A stretch of DNA of 64,000 bases, taken from assembly GCA_963377175.1 (NCBI GenBank), contig CAUJNA010003290.1, forward strand, positions 1-64,000, read 5' to 3'. The translations under genes were made by a program, and so were the position numbers. Below the pieces are notes generated by a model. That model was not told where the DNA came from, did not search any database, and saw nothing but the letters and a program-made list of their open reading frames with translations. This document shows, piece by piece, positions 1 to 10,624 of the stretch (within the stretch, counting starts at the first letter, position 1; each line of letters begins with the position of its first letter). Origin of the DNA: Effrenium voratum. Taxonomy: Eukaryota; Sar; Dinophyceae; Suessiales; Symbiodiniaceae.

Positions 1-131
1 TCTACTTTTCTTCGTTTGACCCGCTTTCCGTTTGTTCTCTCGCATTTGGCTCTTCAGCTTGGCCATGTTCGCTCCTGGTGGTGGCAGCTGATTTTCCAGA
101 GAGTGGGGCATCACTGCCTGGACTCGCAACG

Positions 132-300
132 TTGACCCCGGATGAACCAACCCCAGTTTATTTTCAAGAAGGGGTGTTCCCCTCCAAAAGTGGTCTGATT
201 CCCCACTCAACCCCAACATTTTCCTCTATTAAATACACCCCCCCCAAAAACAAAAAACAAAAAACAACAACAACAACTCCGTTGATGACTCCGGGTCCCC
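132..300. repeat. dispersed TIR element, GACCCCGGA family, copy 1
   Basis: The segment begins GTTGACCCCGGATGAACC and ends with an inverted, imperfect counterpart (TGATGACTCCGGGTC). Its interior (AACCAACCCCAGTTTAT, GGTGTTCCCxTC, CCCCACTxAA) recurs at 17619-17735, which also has inverted ends. It is probably a short non-autonomous element. An A/C-rich run lies in its right half. Confidence 0.45.
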
Positions 301-365
301 ATCCCCTGGGTGCGTCAGATCTCGCGAGCCGCCGGGCTCGCGCGCGCGAGAGGCGCCGGAGCGGG

Positions 366-476
366 CAGTGCCCCCAAGCGACTTCGAGGACACGGCCCCT
401 GCGCCGGGAAGACGCCGCAGAAGAACCGCGGCTCGCTTTGGGAGCCGAAAGGGGCAGGTTTTGGAGCCGTGGAGGG
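366..476 (+). CDS. GC-rich exon-like island upstream of the formin exons
   Basis: A GC-rich, stop-free stretch that stands out from AT-rich flanks, as exons do in this window. One frame gives KTPQKNRGSLWEPKGAG, which loosely recalls the basic-plus-tryptophan start of FH2 domains. A second frame (SDFEDTAPAPGRRRRR) is equally plausible. It lies just upstream of the recognisable formin exons and could be their 5' neighbour. The frame and both boundaries are uncertain. Confidence 0.2.
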
Positions 477-1006
477 GGCTCCCTCCGTTTTCTTCTTCTT
501 TTTCTTCCTTTTTTTTTGGGGGGGGGGACCTCCAACAGTGCCAGTTGAAAAGTGCAGCACACCAGCAAATCGTAACTCAAAGGGATTAGCAGTGACCCTG
601 TTGATCGCTACTTCCTGGATGTGCTGTTTCTTTTTATGTTTTTTCTTTGATTTCTTCCAGCTTCCCTTTGCCATTCCGGAAATTGAGGACACGGGAGCCA
701 GAGTAAGGCATCGATTTCGGAGGCGACCCTCAGTTCCAAAGTCCCCTGATGTGGGGGGGGGGTCCAGGAAGAGCCTAAAAAGCCGTGCTGGCTTCTTGAA
801 ATTCGGCCTGACTCATGAATCAGACGTGCATACAAGGGGGTGTTTTTGCCAGGAAGGATGGCTGAAGCCTCAATGAAGAGCAATCAGCTGCGGAAGCAGG
901 GGCATTGGGCTTCTCTTGCCTGGCTTTGCATGTCCCTAAGTACCTGTCCTTTTTGCGCAAGGGGGATTGTCATCTCGCTGTTCAGGAAATTTTCTCATGC
1001 AATGAG

Positions 1007-1110
1007 GTGGGTATGGGTCAAAATAAAACCACCAGGAGACCGCAGGTCTTAGTCCATGTTTCCACTTACACAGGGTTCCATTTCGGGAACCAATTTGTGA
1101 CCCACAGCCA
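1007..1110. repeat. introner-like TIR element, GGTCAAAA family, copy 1
   Basis: It begins GGTGGGTATGGGTCAAAAT and ends TTTGTGACCCACAGCCA, so the termini are inverted repeats of each other. The CAG at the right end sits directly before the formin exon that starts near 1111 and can serve as its 3' splice site. A second copy with the same ends and interior (CGCAGGT.CTAGTCCATGTTT) is at 10625-10730. Confidence 0.5.
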
Positions 1111-1190
1111 GGTGTTCAATGCTGTCTCCGAAGAACCAGTGCCAGAACTCCCACAAGACCAGCTGGAGGAGTTCTTTCAAGCTCGGACAG
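1111..1190 (+). CDS. formin FH2 domain, exon (linker/LEExF motif)
   Basis: Translates as QVFNAVSEEPVPELPQDQLE followed by EFFQARTA. This matches the start of FH2 domains, where an acidic linker is followed by a conserved L-E-E-L-F motif. Formins are actin nucleators: the dimeric FH2 ring caps growing filament ends in the cytoplasm. The exon follows a CAG supplied by the preceding intronic element. The donor is not certain because dinoflagellates also use non-GT donors. Six further exons with FH2 features follow in order on the same strand up to 8436, which supports the identification more than this exon alone. Confidence 0.5.
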
Positions 1191-1546
1191 CAGCTTTTGA
1201 CATTGGCGCGCGCGCGTCGTGCGCATCGAATGTCAGCTCCTTGATCGTGTCTCGGATGCATTTGGTCTTTGGCCTACTTTGCTGCTTGCGCCCTTGTTGG
1301 CGCATGTGGCTGCGAGGGCATGCAACATGTACAGCGCTATGTGCCTAAATGCGTGTGCATATAGATGTATGTCCCCGCTGGCAGGTGGACAGCACGCATC
1401 AACGAATGCTGGATTTGATGGTGCGGGGCGAGGCCATTCAGAGACAAAGAGAGACTGGCACCGCCAGAGGCCAAACTGCCGCTTGGCAGAGGGGCCTGGC
1501 AACCGTAGTAGTTTTTGCAATCATAGCATAAGTTGTCACATGCATT

Positions 1547-1606
1547 CTTTGTGTGTGTGTGTGTGTGTGTGCGCGTGCGTGCGTGCGTGCGCGTGCGTGC
1601 GTGTTT
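1547..1606. repeat. GT/GCGT microsatellite
   Basis: Alternating TG followed by TGCG units in a formin intron. No coding meaning; the Cys/Val-rich translations here are artefacts. Confidence 0.9.
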
Positions 1607-1686
1607 GTGTGTTGTTGAAAAAAACGCATTGGGGGGTTTATCAAGAACACCACTAGGTTTTACTTACCCAGTGGCCTGTGGGTTCT

Positions 1687-1765
1687 CAGGATGCGGTTGA
1701 GAACGCCGTGACGGAGCTCTTGACTGCTTTGGAACGCTGCGACTGCGCGAGGCTGCCACACCCAG
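1687..1765 (+). CDS. formin FH2 domain, exon
   Basis: The frame reads DAVENAVTELLTALERCDCA then RLP. It fits the FH2 helix after the NISI block, where an acidic residue/leucine pattern ends in D-x-x-x-L before the LPT turn. It follows a CAG acceptor and precedes an exon whose translation starts VPT, the next FH2 element. Short and divergent, so it is assigned mainly from order and frame. Confidence 0.4.
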
Positions 1766-1944
1766 TTCTAAATGATCCTTGTCAGAACCTAGCGCTTGCA
1801 GAGTTTGTGTTTGTGCGAGGCAGGCAAAACCAGGCCCAGGCCCCCTGAAGCCCCCCCTCTAAGCTCCCTCTCAAGTCCTCCTTCGACCCCCCTTCAAGGT
1901 CTTCACTTTTTTTTTTTGAACCGAGCGGGGCTCCAACCACATGG

Positions 1945-2070
1945 GTGCCAACGCTTCAGGACATGCGGAAGGTGGCCAGCTCGCAGACGGAGGGCTCGAG
2001 CTCCAGCATCGTTTCCTTCGTGGAGAGCCGCGGTGTTGAAGCCCTGTCCAGGCGCCTGAGCCATGAGGCT
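1945..2070 (+). CDS. formin FH2 domain, exon (LPT turn region)
   Basis: Translates as VPTLQDMRKVASSQTEG, then a serine-rich stretch and VESRGVEALSRRLSHEAF. The start resembles the FH2 'LPT-x-E-E' turn. The second half could alternatively be read as an armadillo-like (FH3) piece. The downstream boundary is close to three short CTTTCTCAGG repeats at 2067-2092, which supply several possible acceptors or donors. Confidence 0.4.
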
Positions 2071-2551
2071 TTCTCAGGCTTTCTCAGGCTTTCGTAGCGA
2101 GAAGGCGAAGCGAACATCAACTTGGAACAGGGCAAAGGCGACTGTACTGAATGCCAAAAGGACGCAACATAAACTTCCAGTGAGAGGTTTATGAAGTTCC
2201 TTCGCGTGGGTTTTAGCCTCTTCCGGGCACCCTCGGCGCGCCTTAGCGGTTCTCAAATCCCGTTTTGTTTGTGGCGTCCTCCAATTTCCATGCGGGAGTG
2301 GTGGGAAGGCGGTAGCGTCGAAAACATTTGTTTCGACGTCATGTCCCATCTCGTTCCAGCATGTCGGCAAAGGGAGATGTGTCACGAACCCCCCGTCTTT
2401 CGTTTGAGCCACGACCATGCCTAGGTCACCCCTTTTTGGGGGAGGGTTCCCCTACTAAAATAGACTGCAGAAAAGAAGTTGGTTCCCTTATTCTAAGCTC
2501 TCTACTGGACCCTGATGCCGTTTTTCCTCCAGGGGGCTTTTAGAGGAACCT

Positions 2552-2662
2552 GCTGATGCCCGGTGCACCTCGGCACTCGCGCAAAGCGAGGCTGGAGCAC
2601 CCCCACCTGCACCGACTGCTGTATGGCCTGCTGCGGATCCCGGCCATCTCCGCCAGGCTCAC
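2552..2662 (+). CDS. formin FH2 domain, exon (IPxxxxRL motif)
   Basis: The frame ends LLYGLLRIPAISARLTGE. The 'L-x-x-IP-x-x-x-x-RL' pattern is the conserved helix of FH2 that precedes the 'M-x-F-x-x-x-F' segment, which is exactly what the next exon encodes. GC-rich against AT-rich flanks. The N-terminal part of the exon is basic and not conserved. Confidence 0.45.
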
Positions 2663-2781
2663 GGGGGAAATTCGGTGCTTCGGCGCGGCTAGCGACAGCT
2701 TTGGGCTGGCGATCTGTCTCGGTGGCTCCCAGCCATTTCCTTAGCTTTTTAGCCTTTTAGTGCATAGTGGTAGGTTCCATT

Positions 2782-2814
2782 TAACCCACTAAAAGCTAAA
2801 CTTTTAGTGGGTTA
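2782..2814. repeat. perfect 14-bp stem hairpin
   Basis: TAACCCACTAAAAG at 2782-2795 is exactly complementary to 2801-2814, with loop CTAAA. A related imperfect hairpin is at 18244-18274. It lies in a formin intron. Confidence 0.75.
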
Positions 2815-3123
2815 GCTTTTAGTGGGGGATCTGAGGGCAGCCCAGCTGCGGCATTGCACTTTCGCCGTTTCGCCGTTCCTCTTGAGATCACCTCACCTTT
2901 CGAGGGGCGTTTGTGTTTGGCGTTGTCCGTACAGGTGACTGGACCAGCCTAAAGCCAGCAGGATTCTTGCCAGGGCTGTGATAAACAGCCTGTGTGTCAG
3001 CCTGATTGCTCGGTGGGTTCTTGCCTGGTGCTTAACACTGGGGGGGCACGGCTGGAAAAAGCCGTCATTTCCTTTGGATTTCCCTATATCTTTCCCTTGG
3101 AAGCAGCGCCCTTGGGATTTCGG

Positions 3124-3219
3124 CAGGCTGGAGTGCATGGCCTTTATCTCCAAGTTCGCGGAGGAGCTGCAGCACTGCAAGCAGAACCTGCAGCTTCTGC
3201 GCCAGGCTTTGCTGCAAGT
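3124..3219 (+). CDS. formin FH2 domain, exon (M-x-F-x-x-x-F helix)
   Basis: Translates as RLECMAFISKFAEELQHCKQ followed by NLQLLRQALLQ. In FH2 domains 'RL..M.F...F......+L..L..A' is the long helix leading to the 'LALGNxLN' segment. That segment is found in the next exon at 6840-6977, after a very long intron. The family match is good and the phase is consistent. The donor is close to CAAG at 3219. Confidence 0.6.
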
Positions 3220-4165
3220 TTGCCCCCCGCCTTGCACACTGTGGAGTGTTGGCATTTGTATGGGAATCGAATCATACCAGGGTTTCTTCGGTGCAGCATT
3301 GGTGCTGAAGCCCCGTCCCCAGTTCGCGGTCCTCCTTCCTATTCGTGTAGACACACAAAGAAAAACGCTCGCACGACTTTGACCTCATGAGACGTCTGAA
3401 AGCAACATGGGCCTAGTAGAGACTGGTAAGGTCGCCAGTCAAGGCTAAACAGCCCAGAATGACCAAGCCAAAGCTTCTCCTGAGCTCACTGCAGAAGGAT
3501 ATATCAAGAAATACAATTTTTCGAGTGCCAGTGGATGAAGTGAATTGGTGAGTTGCTATCGTGCAGCGAGCTGTGCCTGGCATGCTTGTTACATTGGTTG
3601 CCAGAGTGCGTTACACAGCAGCCAGGGTCGGCTTAGATCAGACGAACACTTGCTTGTGCTTTTTGTCGGGTGTGAGGCAAGCACCAAAATAAGCTCAACG
3701 GAATTCGGTGATTTTTCGGAAGGGTTGTGCTGGCATGATTCCCGCAGCACACGCACACACCTTTCCACACCTTGACTATGGCGTTGCCGAAGCATTAATC
3801 ACCAAAACCCCTTTTCATGTGGGCCCAACTCTATGCGCAGCTACAGAGACAGTTGCGCACAGTCAGATGCACGGAATGTGCGCCAGCTTGGGGAACATGT
3901 TTGCCTTCCTACAAGTCATTGCTTGACACATATTACAAAACTGCGAAGTGTTTGCAGTGAGCTTGCCCACCCACGCGCGAGTGCAACTTCATGCGCGGAC
4001 GTGCATGAGGTGTGAATTGCGGCAACACGCGCACATGTTTGAGCGTAGCGTCTGATCTTACGCATTGCCCCATCAGTCTCATGTATGGCGCATGAACAAG
4101 CTGGTGCAGTGCCCACAAACACTTGTACACACAAGACCTCGGCTGTTGCAAGCCTGGTGCTGTGT
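3220..4165. other. intron sequence without recognisable features
   Basis: Part of the ~3.6 kb intron between two FH2 exons. Mixed composition, scattered stops in all frames, and no GC-rich coding island or clear repeat family seen. Confidence 0.5.
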
Positions 4166-4266
4166 GTTCCTGTGTGTTTGTGTGTTTGTGTGTTTGTTTG
4201 TTTGTTTGTTTGTTTGTTTGTTTGTTTGTTTGTTTGTTTGTTTGTTTGTTTGTTTGTTTGTTTGTT
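4166..4266. repeat. (TTTG)n microsatellite
   Basis: About 100 bp of TTTG/TGTG units inside the long formin intron. It is similar to tracts at 6093-6246 and 26540-27045. Confidence 0.95.
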
Positions 4267-4315
4267 CCCGAAAGCATCGCGAAGGGTTCTTCCGTGCGGA
4301 GCCCTTGGACAAGTT

Positions 4316-4824
4316 ACATAGAGCCAAGTTACATAGAGCCAAGTTACATAGAGCCAAGTTACATAGAGCCAAGTTACATAGAGCCAAGTTACATAGAGCC
4401 AAGTTACATAGAGCCAAGTTACATAGAGCCAAGTTACATAGAGCCAAGTTACATAGAGCCAAGTTACATAGAGCCAAGTACATAGAGCCAAGTTACATAG
4501 AGCCAAGTTACATAGAGCCAAGTTACATAGAGCCAAGTTACATAGAGCCAAGTTACATAGAGCCAAGTTACATAGAGCCAAGTTACATAGAGCCAAGTTA
4601 CATAGAGCCAAGTTACATAGAGCCAAGTTACATAGAGCCAAGTTACATAGAGCCAAGTTACAAAGAGCCAAGTTACATAGAGCCAAGTTACATAGAGCCA
4701 AGTTACATAGAGCCAAGTTACATAGAGCCAAGTTACATAGAGCCAAGTTACATAGAGCCAAGTTACATAGAGCCAAGTTACATAGAGCCAAGTTACATAG
4801 AGCCAAGTTACATAGAGCCAAGTT
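4316..4824. repeat. 15-bp tandem repeat, 34 units
   Basis: The unit ACATAGAGCCAAGTT is repeated about 34 times with almost no divergence. Near 4478 one T is missing, and near 4662 one unit reads CAAAGAGCC. Because 15 is a multiple of 3, every frame is open except at the single deletion, which produces long artificial ORFs of five-residue repeats (HRAKL, IEPSY, and LALCN on the minus strand). It lies in a formin intron, so I do not treat it as coding. Confidence 0.95.
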
Positions 4825-4913
4825 ACAGTAGAGCTTAGAGCTTCGGCGTAGCAGCTATGTAAGTTAGTTTAGGTTTCTAAGGCGCCGGGCGGGAGTTTGA
4901 TCGTCGCTCGGGA

Positions 4914-5250
4914 TTGCGACCCTCTCGGCCGATTCGCGTGGTCGAGGTTCAAAAACTGGAGGACTTTTTTACGATTTCTGCTGGCCGCTGCGCGACCCTC
5001 TGCTGAATTCGCGTGGTCGAGGTTCAAAAACTGAGGACTTTTTACGATTTTTAGCATGCGCGCGCGACCCTCTGCGGAGATTCGCGTGGTCGAGGTTCAA
5101 AAAACTGAGGACTTTTTACGATTTCTGCGGTGCGCGCGCGACCCTCTGCGGAGATTCGCGTGGTCGAGGTTCAAAAACTGAGGACTTTTTACGATTTCGG
5201 CTGCCGCGCGCAACCCTGTGCGGAGATTCGCGTGGTCGAGGTTCAATAAC
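4914..5250. repeat. ~70-bp tandem repeat, five units
   Basis: The unit contains GCGACCCTCTGCGGAGATTC, GCGTGGTCGAGGTTCAAAAA and CTGAGGACTTTTTACGATTT in order, with small indels between copies. It is directly followed by two copies of another unit (AAGTACAAACGTAGTACGCG) at 5262-5360. Confidence 0.85.
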
Positions 5251-5261
5251 TGAAAATCGTA

Positions 5262-5362
5262 ACTTTTAAGTACAAACGTAGTACGCGGAGGTCACACCCC
5301 CACAGCTCCGGCTTGAAAATCGCAGCTTTTAAGTACAAACGTAGTACGCGGAGCACACCCCC
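5262..5362. repeat. ~56-bp direct repeat, two copies
   Basis: GAAAATCG(T/C)A(A/G)CTTTTAAG followed by TACAAACGTAGTACGCGGAG occurs twice in tandem, each followed by CACACCCCC(A/G)CAGCTCCGG. Confidence 0.75.
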
Positions 5363-5364
5363 GC

Positions 5365-5770
5365 AGCTCCGGCAGCACTTGCGCAGAGCAACTTGCGCAG
5401 AGTCACTTGCGCAGAGCAACTTGCGCAGAGCAACTTGCACAGAGCAATTGCACAAAGCACTTGCGCAGAGCAACTTGCACAGACCAACTTGCACAGAGCA
5501 CATGCGCAAAGCGCTTGCACGGAGCAACCCTTGCGCAGAGCAACTTGCTCAGAGCACTTGCGCAGAGCAACTTGCACAGAGCAGGCGCAGAGCAACTTGC
5601 ACAGACCAACTTGCGCAGAGCACATGCGCAAAGCGCTTGCGCGGAGCAACTGGCGCAGAGCACTTGCGCAGAGCAACTTGCTCAGAGCACTTGCGCAGAG
5701 CAACTTGCACAGAGCACTTGTGCGCAGCAGCTTGCAGAGAGCAACTTGCGCGCAGCAGCCTGGAACAATG
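5365..5770. repeat. ~14-bp tandem repeat (AGAGCAACTTGCGC)
   Basis: Degenerate tandem of AGAGCAACTTGCGC / AGAGCACTTGCAC units over about 400 bp. Indels of one base move the phase, which gives alternating Q-S-N-L-R-like translations in all frames. Non-coding satellite in the formin intron. Confidence 0.9.
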
Positions 5771-5967
5771 CAGCTTGCGCAGGCCACTTTCGTGAGAAAT
5801 CGCGCGGCGCAGTTCGAGAGGAAAGTAGGATGATGAGATGGAGCTCTCATGTGACCATACACACTGAGCATCGCCGCGCGCAGACACGCTCGCCGCAGCG
5901 ATGTAAAAAGGTGTCTCCGCGGCTGGATGAGCGCCTGTGGAAAAATGCTTTCGGGCCAGTTGTCCTC

Positions 5968-6246
<279 letters not shown>

Positions 6247-6839
6247 GTTTTGCGAACCCACAGCAGAACTTCTCAGGCGATGACGTCAGGGTGACCCCAG
6301 CACATGGGGTGCGCGCCCAACCTATTAAAAGTGAGCATCTCAGAATTGCGTTCAAGCACTATTTACAGGGTCATTTTGAGGATGTCTCTTTTATGGCCAG
6401 TCACACAATGGTTTAGCTGCAACTGTTTAGGTAAGCTCCGTTTTAGCCTGCCTTTGGGGAGGGAGTTTTATCTTCTCCCCATTCTTTCCAGGCATCCTTC
6501 TTGTCAGGAAACCATCAAAGGAATCAACCCCTAGACTCCTGTCTTTTTGGGGAAAGCAAAAAGAATGGTTGAAACGAATGGAAAGGGAACCAACCCCTGG
6601 AAACATCGGGATGGGGGTTGAACCCTAAGGGCAAGTCCGGATTTTCCCAAGAAAGGGACGGAAATTAAACGATCGGAGGGGCAAACCGCAGGTCTTCATG
6701 TTTCCACTTACCAGTTGGCACACCCATTTTGGCATTTTCCGTTTCTTTTTTTTAGCCCACCGCCATGTTCCGCATGAAAAACAATCCGAGCCTCGAGGCA
6801 CCGACTCCAAGCGATCGGGCCTCCCCTCGGCTCCGCCTC

Positions 6840-6977
6840 CCCGTCCCGAGGCGCGCGCCTGGGCGCCTTCCGGCGCTTCTGGTCCGCGGCGCTGGCGCTG
6901 GGCAACGCGCTGAACGAGGGCACCGCGCAGGGCGCGGCGCGGGGCTTCAAGCTCGCCAGCGCCTCGACGATTTCGAA
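6840..6977 (+). CDS. formin FH2 domain, exon (LALGNxLN core)
   Basis: The frame reads GAFRRFWSAALALGNALNEG, continuing TAQGAARGFKLASASTISK. The string 'LGN-x-LN-x-G-(T)...G-x-A-x-GFKL-x-S' is the most conserved block of FH2 domains, the core of the actin-binding knob/post region. Strongly GC-rich. The exon appears to end in TCGAAAG near 6977. The 'TLLHFL' segment that should follow in the family begins in the next exon (near 7739), which supports direct splicing between them. Confidence 0.75.
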
Positions 6978-7089
6978 AGAAACCTCGGCTTCCAAGGGGC
7001 AGAAGAGGTGTTTTTTTTTTTTTTGGGGGGGGTTTGATCAAAAATAGATGTTTAGATGGGGTTTACTCCGAAAGAAACCTTCCAAGGGG

Positions 7090-7183
7090 CATAGGTGCCC
7101 TTTTTTTTGGGCTTGAAGAAAAATAGATGGGTTCCGCTGGTTTAGATGGGGTTTCCATCCATTGTTCCAACAGGCCATCTATG
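7090..7183. repeat. introner-like TIR element, CATAGGTG family, copy 1
   Basis: It begins CATAGGTGCCCTTTT and ends AACAGGCCATCTATG, inverted versions of each other. The interior contains AATAGATGGGTTCCGCTGG. Copies with the same ends are at 13736-13850 and 23759-23915. This copy lies in the formin intron between the two best-supported FH2 exons. Confidence 0.6.
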
Positions 7184-7636
7184 CCAAGATGTTTGTCCCT
7201 TGGTTGGTTTGGCTTTGGCTTGAACGCTCAAGCCCTCAAGACCTGAGCGGTCCCTTTTGGCCGAATTTGAACTTGAGCACGCCCAAAGGGAACGCGGGGG
7301 TGGGCGGCTTGTGGGTGGTTAGTGTGGTTTGGTCATCCATTCCCAGCGGTACCGTTGAATGGGGGGCTCCAACAAATGGGTTGCTTTCGGAAGCAAGAAG
7401 TGAGAGGGAATCCTTTTGGTTTCCCGTTTGCACCACCCCCCTATCCAATTGTATTTGGAGATCGTTGTGTTGTTCGTCGTGCAGCTAGGCTTTGCCCGTT
7501 CGATCGGTCTGGATTGCGGCAACTTTAGAAACTTTTTCCAGGAAGAGTCATACCTATACCAATCTATACGCCAGTGCATTCCAGTGAATCAGGTCAGTTC
7601 GTGCCATTCAAGGATCCATCGCTTTGATTCTTAGGG

Positions 7637-8436
7637 CACTCGGGTCAGAGAACTCCACCGCTTCTCCCGCGCCTGACGATCCCAGCGCCCGAGGCGTCCC
7701 CAAGCTGCTGGAGCTGAGATCGCCTCTGCGCCGGGAGATGAGCCTCTTCCACTTCCTGCTGCTGCAGCTGCGGCCCATCTGCGACCAGCTCTGCCACCTG
7801 GAGCTGCTGGAGGCGCTGAGAAGCGCGGAGAGCCGAAGGGCCCAGACGGTGCACACGGACGTGGCGGCGCTGCTGGAGAGCTTCCGGCACGTGGCGCGGC
7901 TGGCGGAGACGGGCGTCTTCCGGGGCGAAAAGGTCCCCCCCTTCGAGGCCGCCGCCGGGGTGGAGGACCCCTTCCACGCGTGCGTACGGGAGTTCGTCGA
8001 GGCCTCCCGCCAGGAGTGCGGGCAAGTGTGGAGCGCCAGCCTGGAAGCCTTCCAGAGCTACCGGGACCTGGGCCTCTTTTTCGGCGACCTGGGGTTTGTG
8101 TACCCGCCGCCGAAAGACGACCAAGACAGAAAGAAGGACCTCTTCGGCGTGCTTCACAAGTTTGTCTCAGACTGCGTGCGGGCGAGGCAGGAGATCGAGG
8201 ATCAGGGCTTAGCCGAGCAGGTGGCCGAAAGCGGCTTCCAGTTGCCGTACCACAGCACAGAGACTGCACCCCCCACGCCGGCCACACCGGCCGCGCCTTT
8301 GCCCACCACGCCTTTGCCGACCACGCCTGCGGCCAGCCCCGGCTCGCCCCCGCGGGTTTACAGCCCAGAGAAAATGGCTCCACCTCTGGAAGAGGAGGAC
8401 ATCCCCACTGCCCCAGTGAAGGCACGCTTGCGTTGA
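7637..8436 (+). CDS. formin, last exon: FH2 C-terminal half and tail
   Basis: About 265 codons open to a TGA at 8434-8436. Near residues 35-45 MSLFHFLLLQL is the FH2 'TLLHFL' helix that follows the GFKL block. Helical residues follow to SYRDLGLFFGD near residue 145, matching the FH2 'Y....FFGE' motif. Next comes FGVLHKFVSDCVRARQEIED, the usual C-terminal FH2 helix (F..+..F....++A..E). The tail is Pro/Thr-rich (PATPAAPLPTTPLPTTP) with no clear autoregulatory DAD. The acceptor is probably the TTAG just before 7637. Formins assemble unbranched actin filaments; this is the end of the gene that starts near 1.1 kb or further upstream. Confidence 0.75.
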
Positions 8437-8778
8437 TTCATTGATGGGTGGTTTTTCTGGCTGAGCAGCCCACTCGAGAGATTTGGTGCCCAGCTAGAAA
8501 TTGGGACTCCAACTGAAGCTTTCCGCTGTTGGTGTGAAGAACGGTGTTGTTATCTTATGGAGCTTCGCCAGAGGCTCCTCTCCAAGTTTGAGCCTGGTGA
8601 GTTCTGGGCTGTTAGGACCTTGGGCGCTTTCTTGCTGTCTCAGGGAGCAAAGGGGCACATGAATGAGTCTTGCAACTACCAAAAGAAGACTGCCACTACG
8701 CCTTTGTAACCTCTTATTCTGGGAAATTCATGGGGGGGGTTCGTGTTAAGCGGCTTCCCTAGCTTGGGTATCACGCAG
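8437..8778. other. intergenic/intronic stretch
   Basis: Follows the formin stop codon. Mixed composition, no repeat family or coding island recognised. It may contain the formin 3' UTR and the intergenic spacer. Confidence 0.4.
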
Positions 8779-8957
8779 GTCACGGGCCGCTTCGGCTGCG
8801 AGCCGCTGCCGCTGAGCCCCTGGGAGCCCGGGGTCACGGCCTCGCCGGACCGCCAGGGCCCGCTGCTCCGGGACTGGCCGGAGGTCTCCACGCCGGAGGT
8901 CGCCACGCCCAAGGCGCTGGGCGCTGGGCGCTGGGCGCTCGGCGGGGCGGGGCTCGG
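8779..8957 (+). CDS. exon-like GC-rich island, unknown protein
   Basis: Preceded by ATCACGCAG, a plausible acceptor. The open frame reads VTGRFGCEPLPLSPWEPGVT and continues with Ser/Thr/Pro-rich sequence to the repeat GCGCTGGGCGCTGG. No domain recognised. The composition is typical of exons in this window. It may join the islands at 9773, 10789 and 11040 in one gene. Confidence 0.35.
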
Positions 8958-9327
8958 TTGCTTGGGGTCACTTGAAGTTTGGTTTAATCGCCGCTTTTGA
9001 TTCATCAGGCCTCCCCCCCCCCTCCCAGATTGGTGTTCCAGGCAATGTTGTGGGATCCCCGAAATAAGTCTTTAATTGTGGGAGGACTTATTGATCAAAC
9101 GCTGCGATTATTTGGTTTGGTTGTTCTGCGGGGCTGAGCGACAAGTCAACCAGCGAACTCGTTTGCTTTTTTTGGTTTGTGTTGGGTTGTTTGGGAAACG
9201 ACAAGTCAACCAGCCCCCGTGCCCCTTGTTGAGACATCCGGGCTTGACCCTCGACCGAGTTATCCGAAAGATGGCATGCAAACCTATCGCATACTGATTC
9301 ATTGCGGCTTAGTGACTGATAGTGACT

Positions 9328-9567
9328 ACTGTGGATGGACGAACTCCTGCACCTAAGAAGCCCTGAAATGATGATTCCCCCAAAAATGCCCGCAAACCAC
9401 AGCTTCCCCTGGTTTCAAAGTGGTGCGAAATGGATTTCGTCCATCCACAAGATGCACATACTGTGGATGGACAAACTCCTGCACCACCTAAGAGACCCTG
9501 CTGATTCTCTGGTAAATGCCAACAACGCATGGCTTCAAAGTGGTGCGAACGGATTTTGTCCATCCAC
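9328..9567. repeat. paired TIR elements, TGTGGATGGACGAA family
   Basis: Two adjacent elements (9328-9449 and 9459-9567) each begin TACTGTGGATGGAC(G/A)AA and end (C/T)GTCCATCCAC, so each has inverted ends. A remnant is at 9664-9705 and an inverted copy (CTACTGTGGAGACC...GCAACCATCCGCAGT) at 21768-21870. Interior CTTCAAAGTGGTGCGAA is shared. Confidence 0.6.
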
Positions 9568-9772
9568 GGGGAAACCTGGTGTTCCATGGTAAATAACTCC
9601 TTTTTTAGTAGAGGGTCGACCTGATACCCTGAAAAAGGCCCGGGTATTTTTTGAGTAGGGGGTATGGCCCATGTCCACAATTGTGGATGGACGAAATCCG
9701 TTTCCACTTTGAGAATCCGGGGGAAGCTCGCCTGCCCGGGGCTCCGAAGCTTTTTTGTGTTTTTTCTTCCAG

Positions 9773-9913
9773 CGGAGCCTTCCTCCGGCGAGGTGGGGCC
9801 GCCCCGGCGCAGCCTGCAGCTGCCGCCCAAGGCCCACAGCCCACCGGCCACGCCCCAGTGTCCGCCGCCCATGCGGGGCCCCAGCCGCCGGCTCCAGGGA
9901 GACCTGGCAGGTA
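9773..9913 (+). CDS. exon-like GC-rich island, Pro-rich, unknown
   Basis: Follows a T-rich tract and TTCCAG, a good acceptor. The frame reads AEPSSGEVGPPRRSLQLPPK followed by AHSPPATPQCPPPMRGPSRRLQ and ends before GTACTCAGC, a possible GT donor. Proline-rich and probably disordered. No family recognised. Confidence 0.4.
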
Positions 9914-10624
9914 CTCAGCGGAGAGGTGGGCCACGCCGGTGGGGCAAACTTGACCTGTTTTTTAGGTTTCGCCCTATGTTTTGTCCGTTTTCGGTCAGGG
10001 TCCTAAAAGGCTTTTTTTTGTTTCTTCTTTTTTTTCTTTCCGTTTTTTTTTTTTGGTTCTCTGGCCCTTTGGGCACATTGAGCCGCAATCAGCACCCAGC
10101 ATGAAGGCCGGATTCATGACCATCACACACCTGCTCCCAAGTGGCAAGTTATGAACACCACTGTCGGTTGATAGATGGATGGGCAGACCATGTGTAGCTC
10201 CAGTTTTTCCCAGATGCGCGCCGGGGCTTTGAGTTGAAAGAAATGACTATGCTCGCAGTCAGTGGGAGCTGAGGAAACCACATGCTTCCGGGAGCTTTGC
10301 CGACAACGCCTGGTTCGACTGGTTCGCGCCTATGCGCAGAGCCAGACTACAGCAGGACGGCCACGTGCTCCACTGGCCAGACAAAAGTTGTGCTGAAAGT
10401 CAAAACGATTGCAACCCTTTTCCTCTAGAATCCTTGTGACCGAAGTATCATTTGTTTTGGAGGGATAATTGCAAGGTCAAGATGCTTCCCAGCTGATTGC
10501 ATAACCAGCCTAGTAACAAACTTCTTTCACGCACTTCATGCATCCATTTGTGACTGTGGTGGTAGATTTACTCCTTGCCCGTCTGGCGGTGAATACGGGC
10601 GTTTTACCATTGCTTCAGCCAGAT

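Noticed and set aside
3916..4838. ORFs of five-residue repeats (LALCN, IEPSY, HRAKL)
   Set aside because: A 15-bp tandem repeat has no stops in most frames simply because its length is a multiple of three. It lies inside an intron of the formin.
4316..5770. CRISPR-like array
   Set aside because: Units are contiguous, without unique spacers, and the context is eukaryotic.
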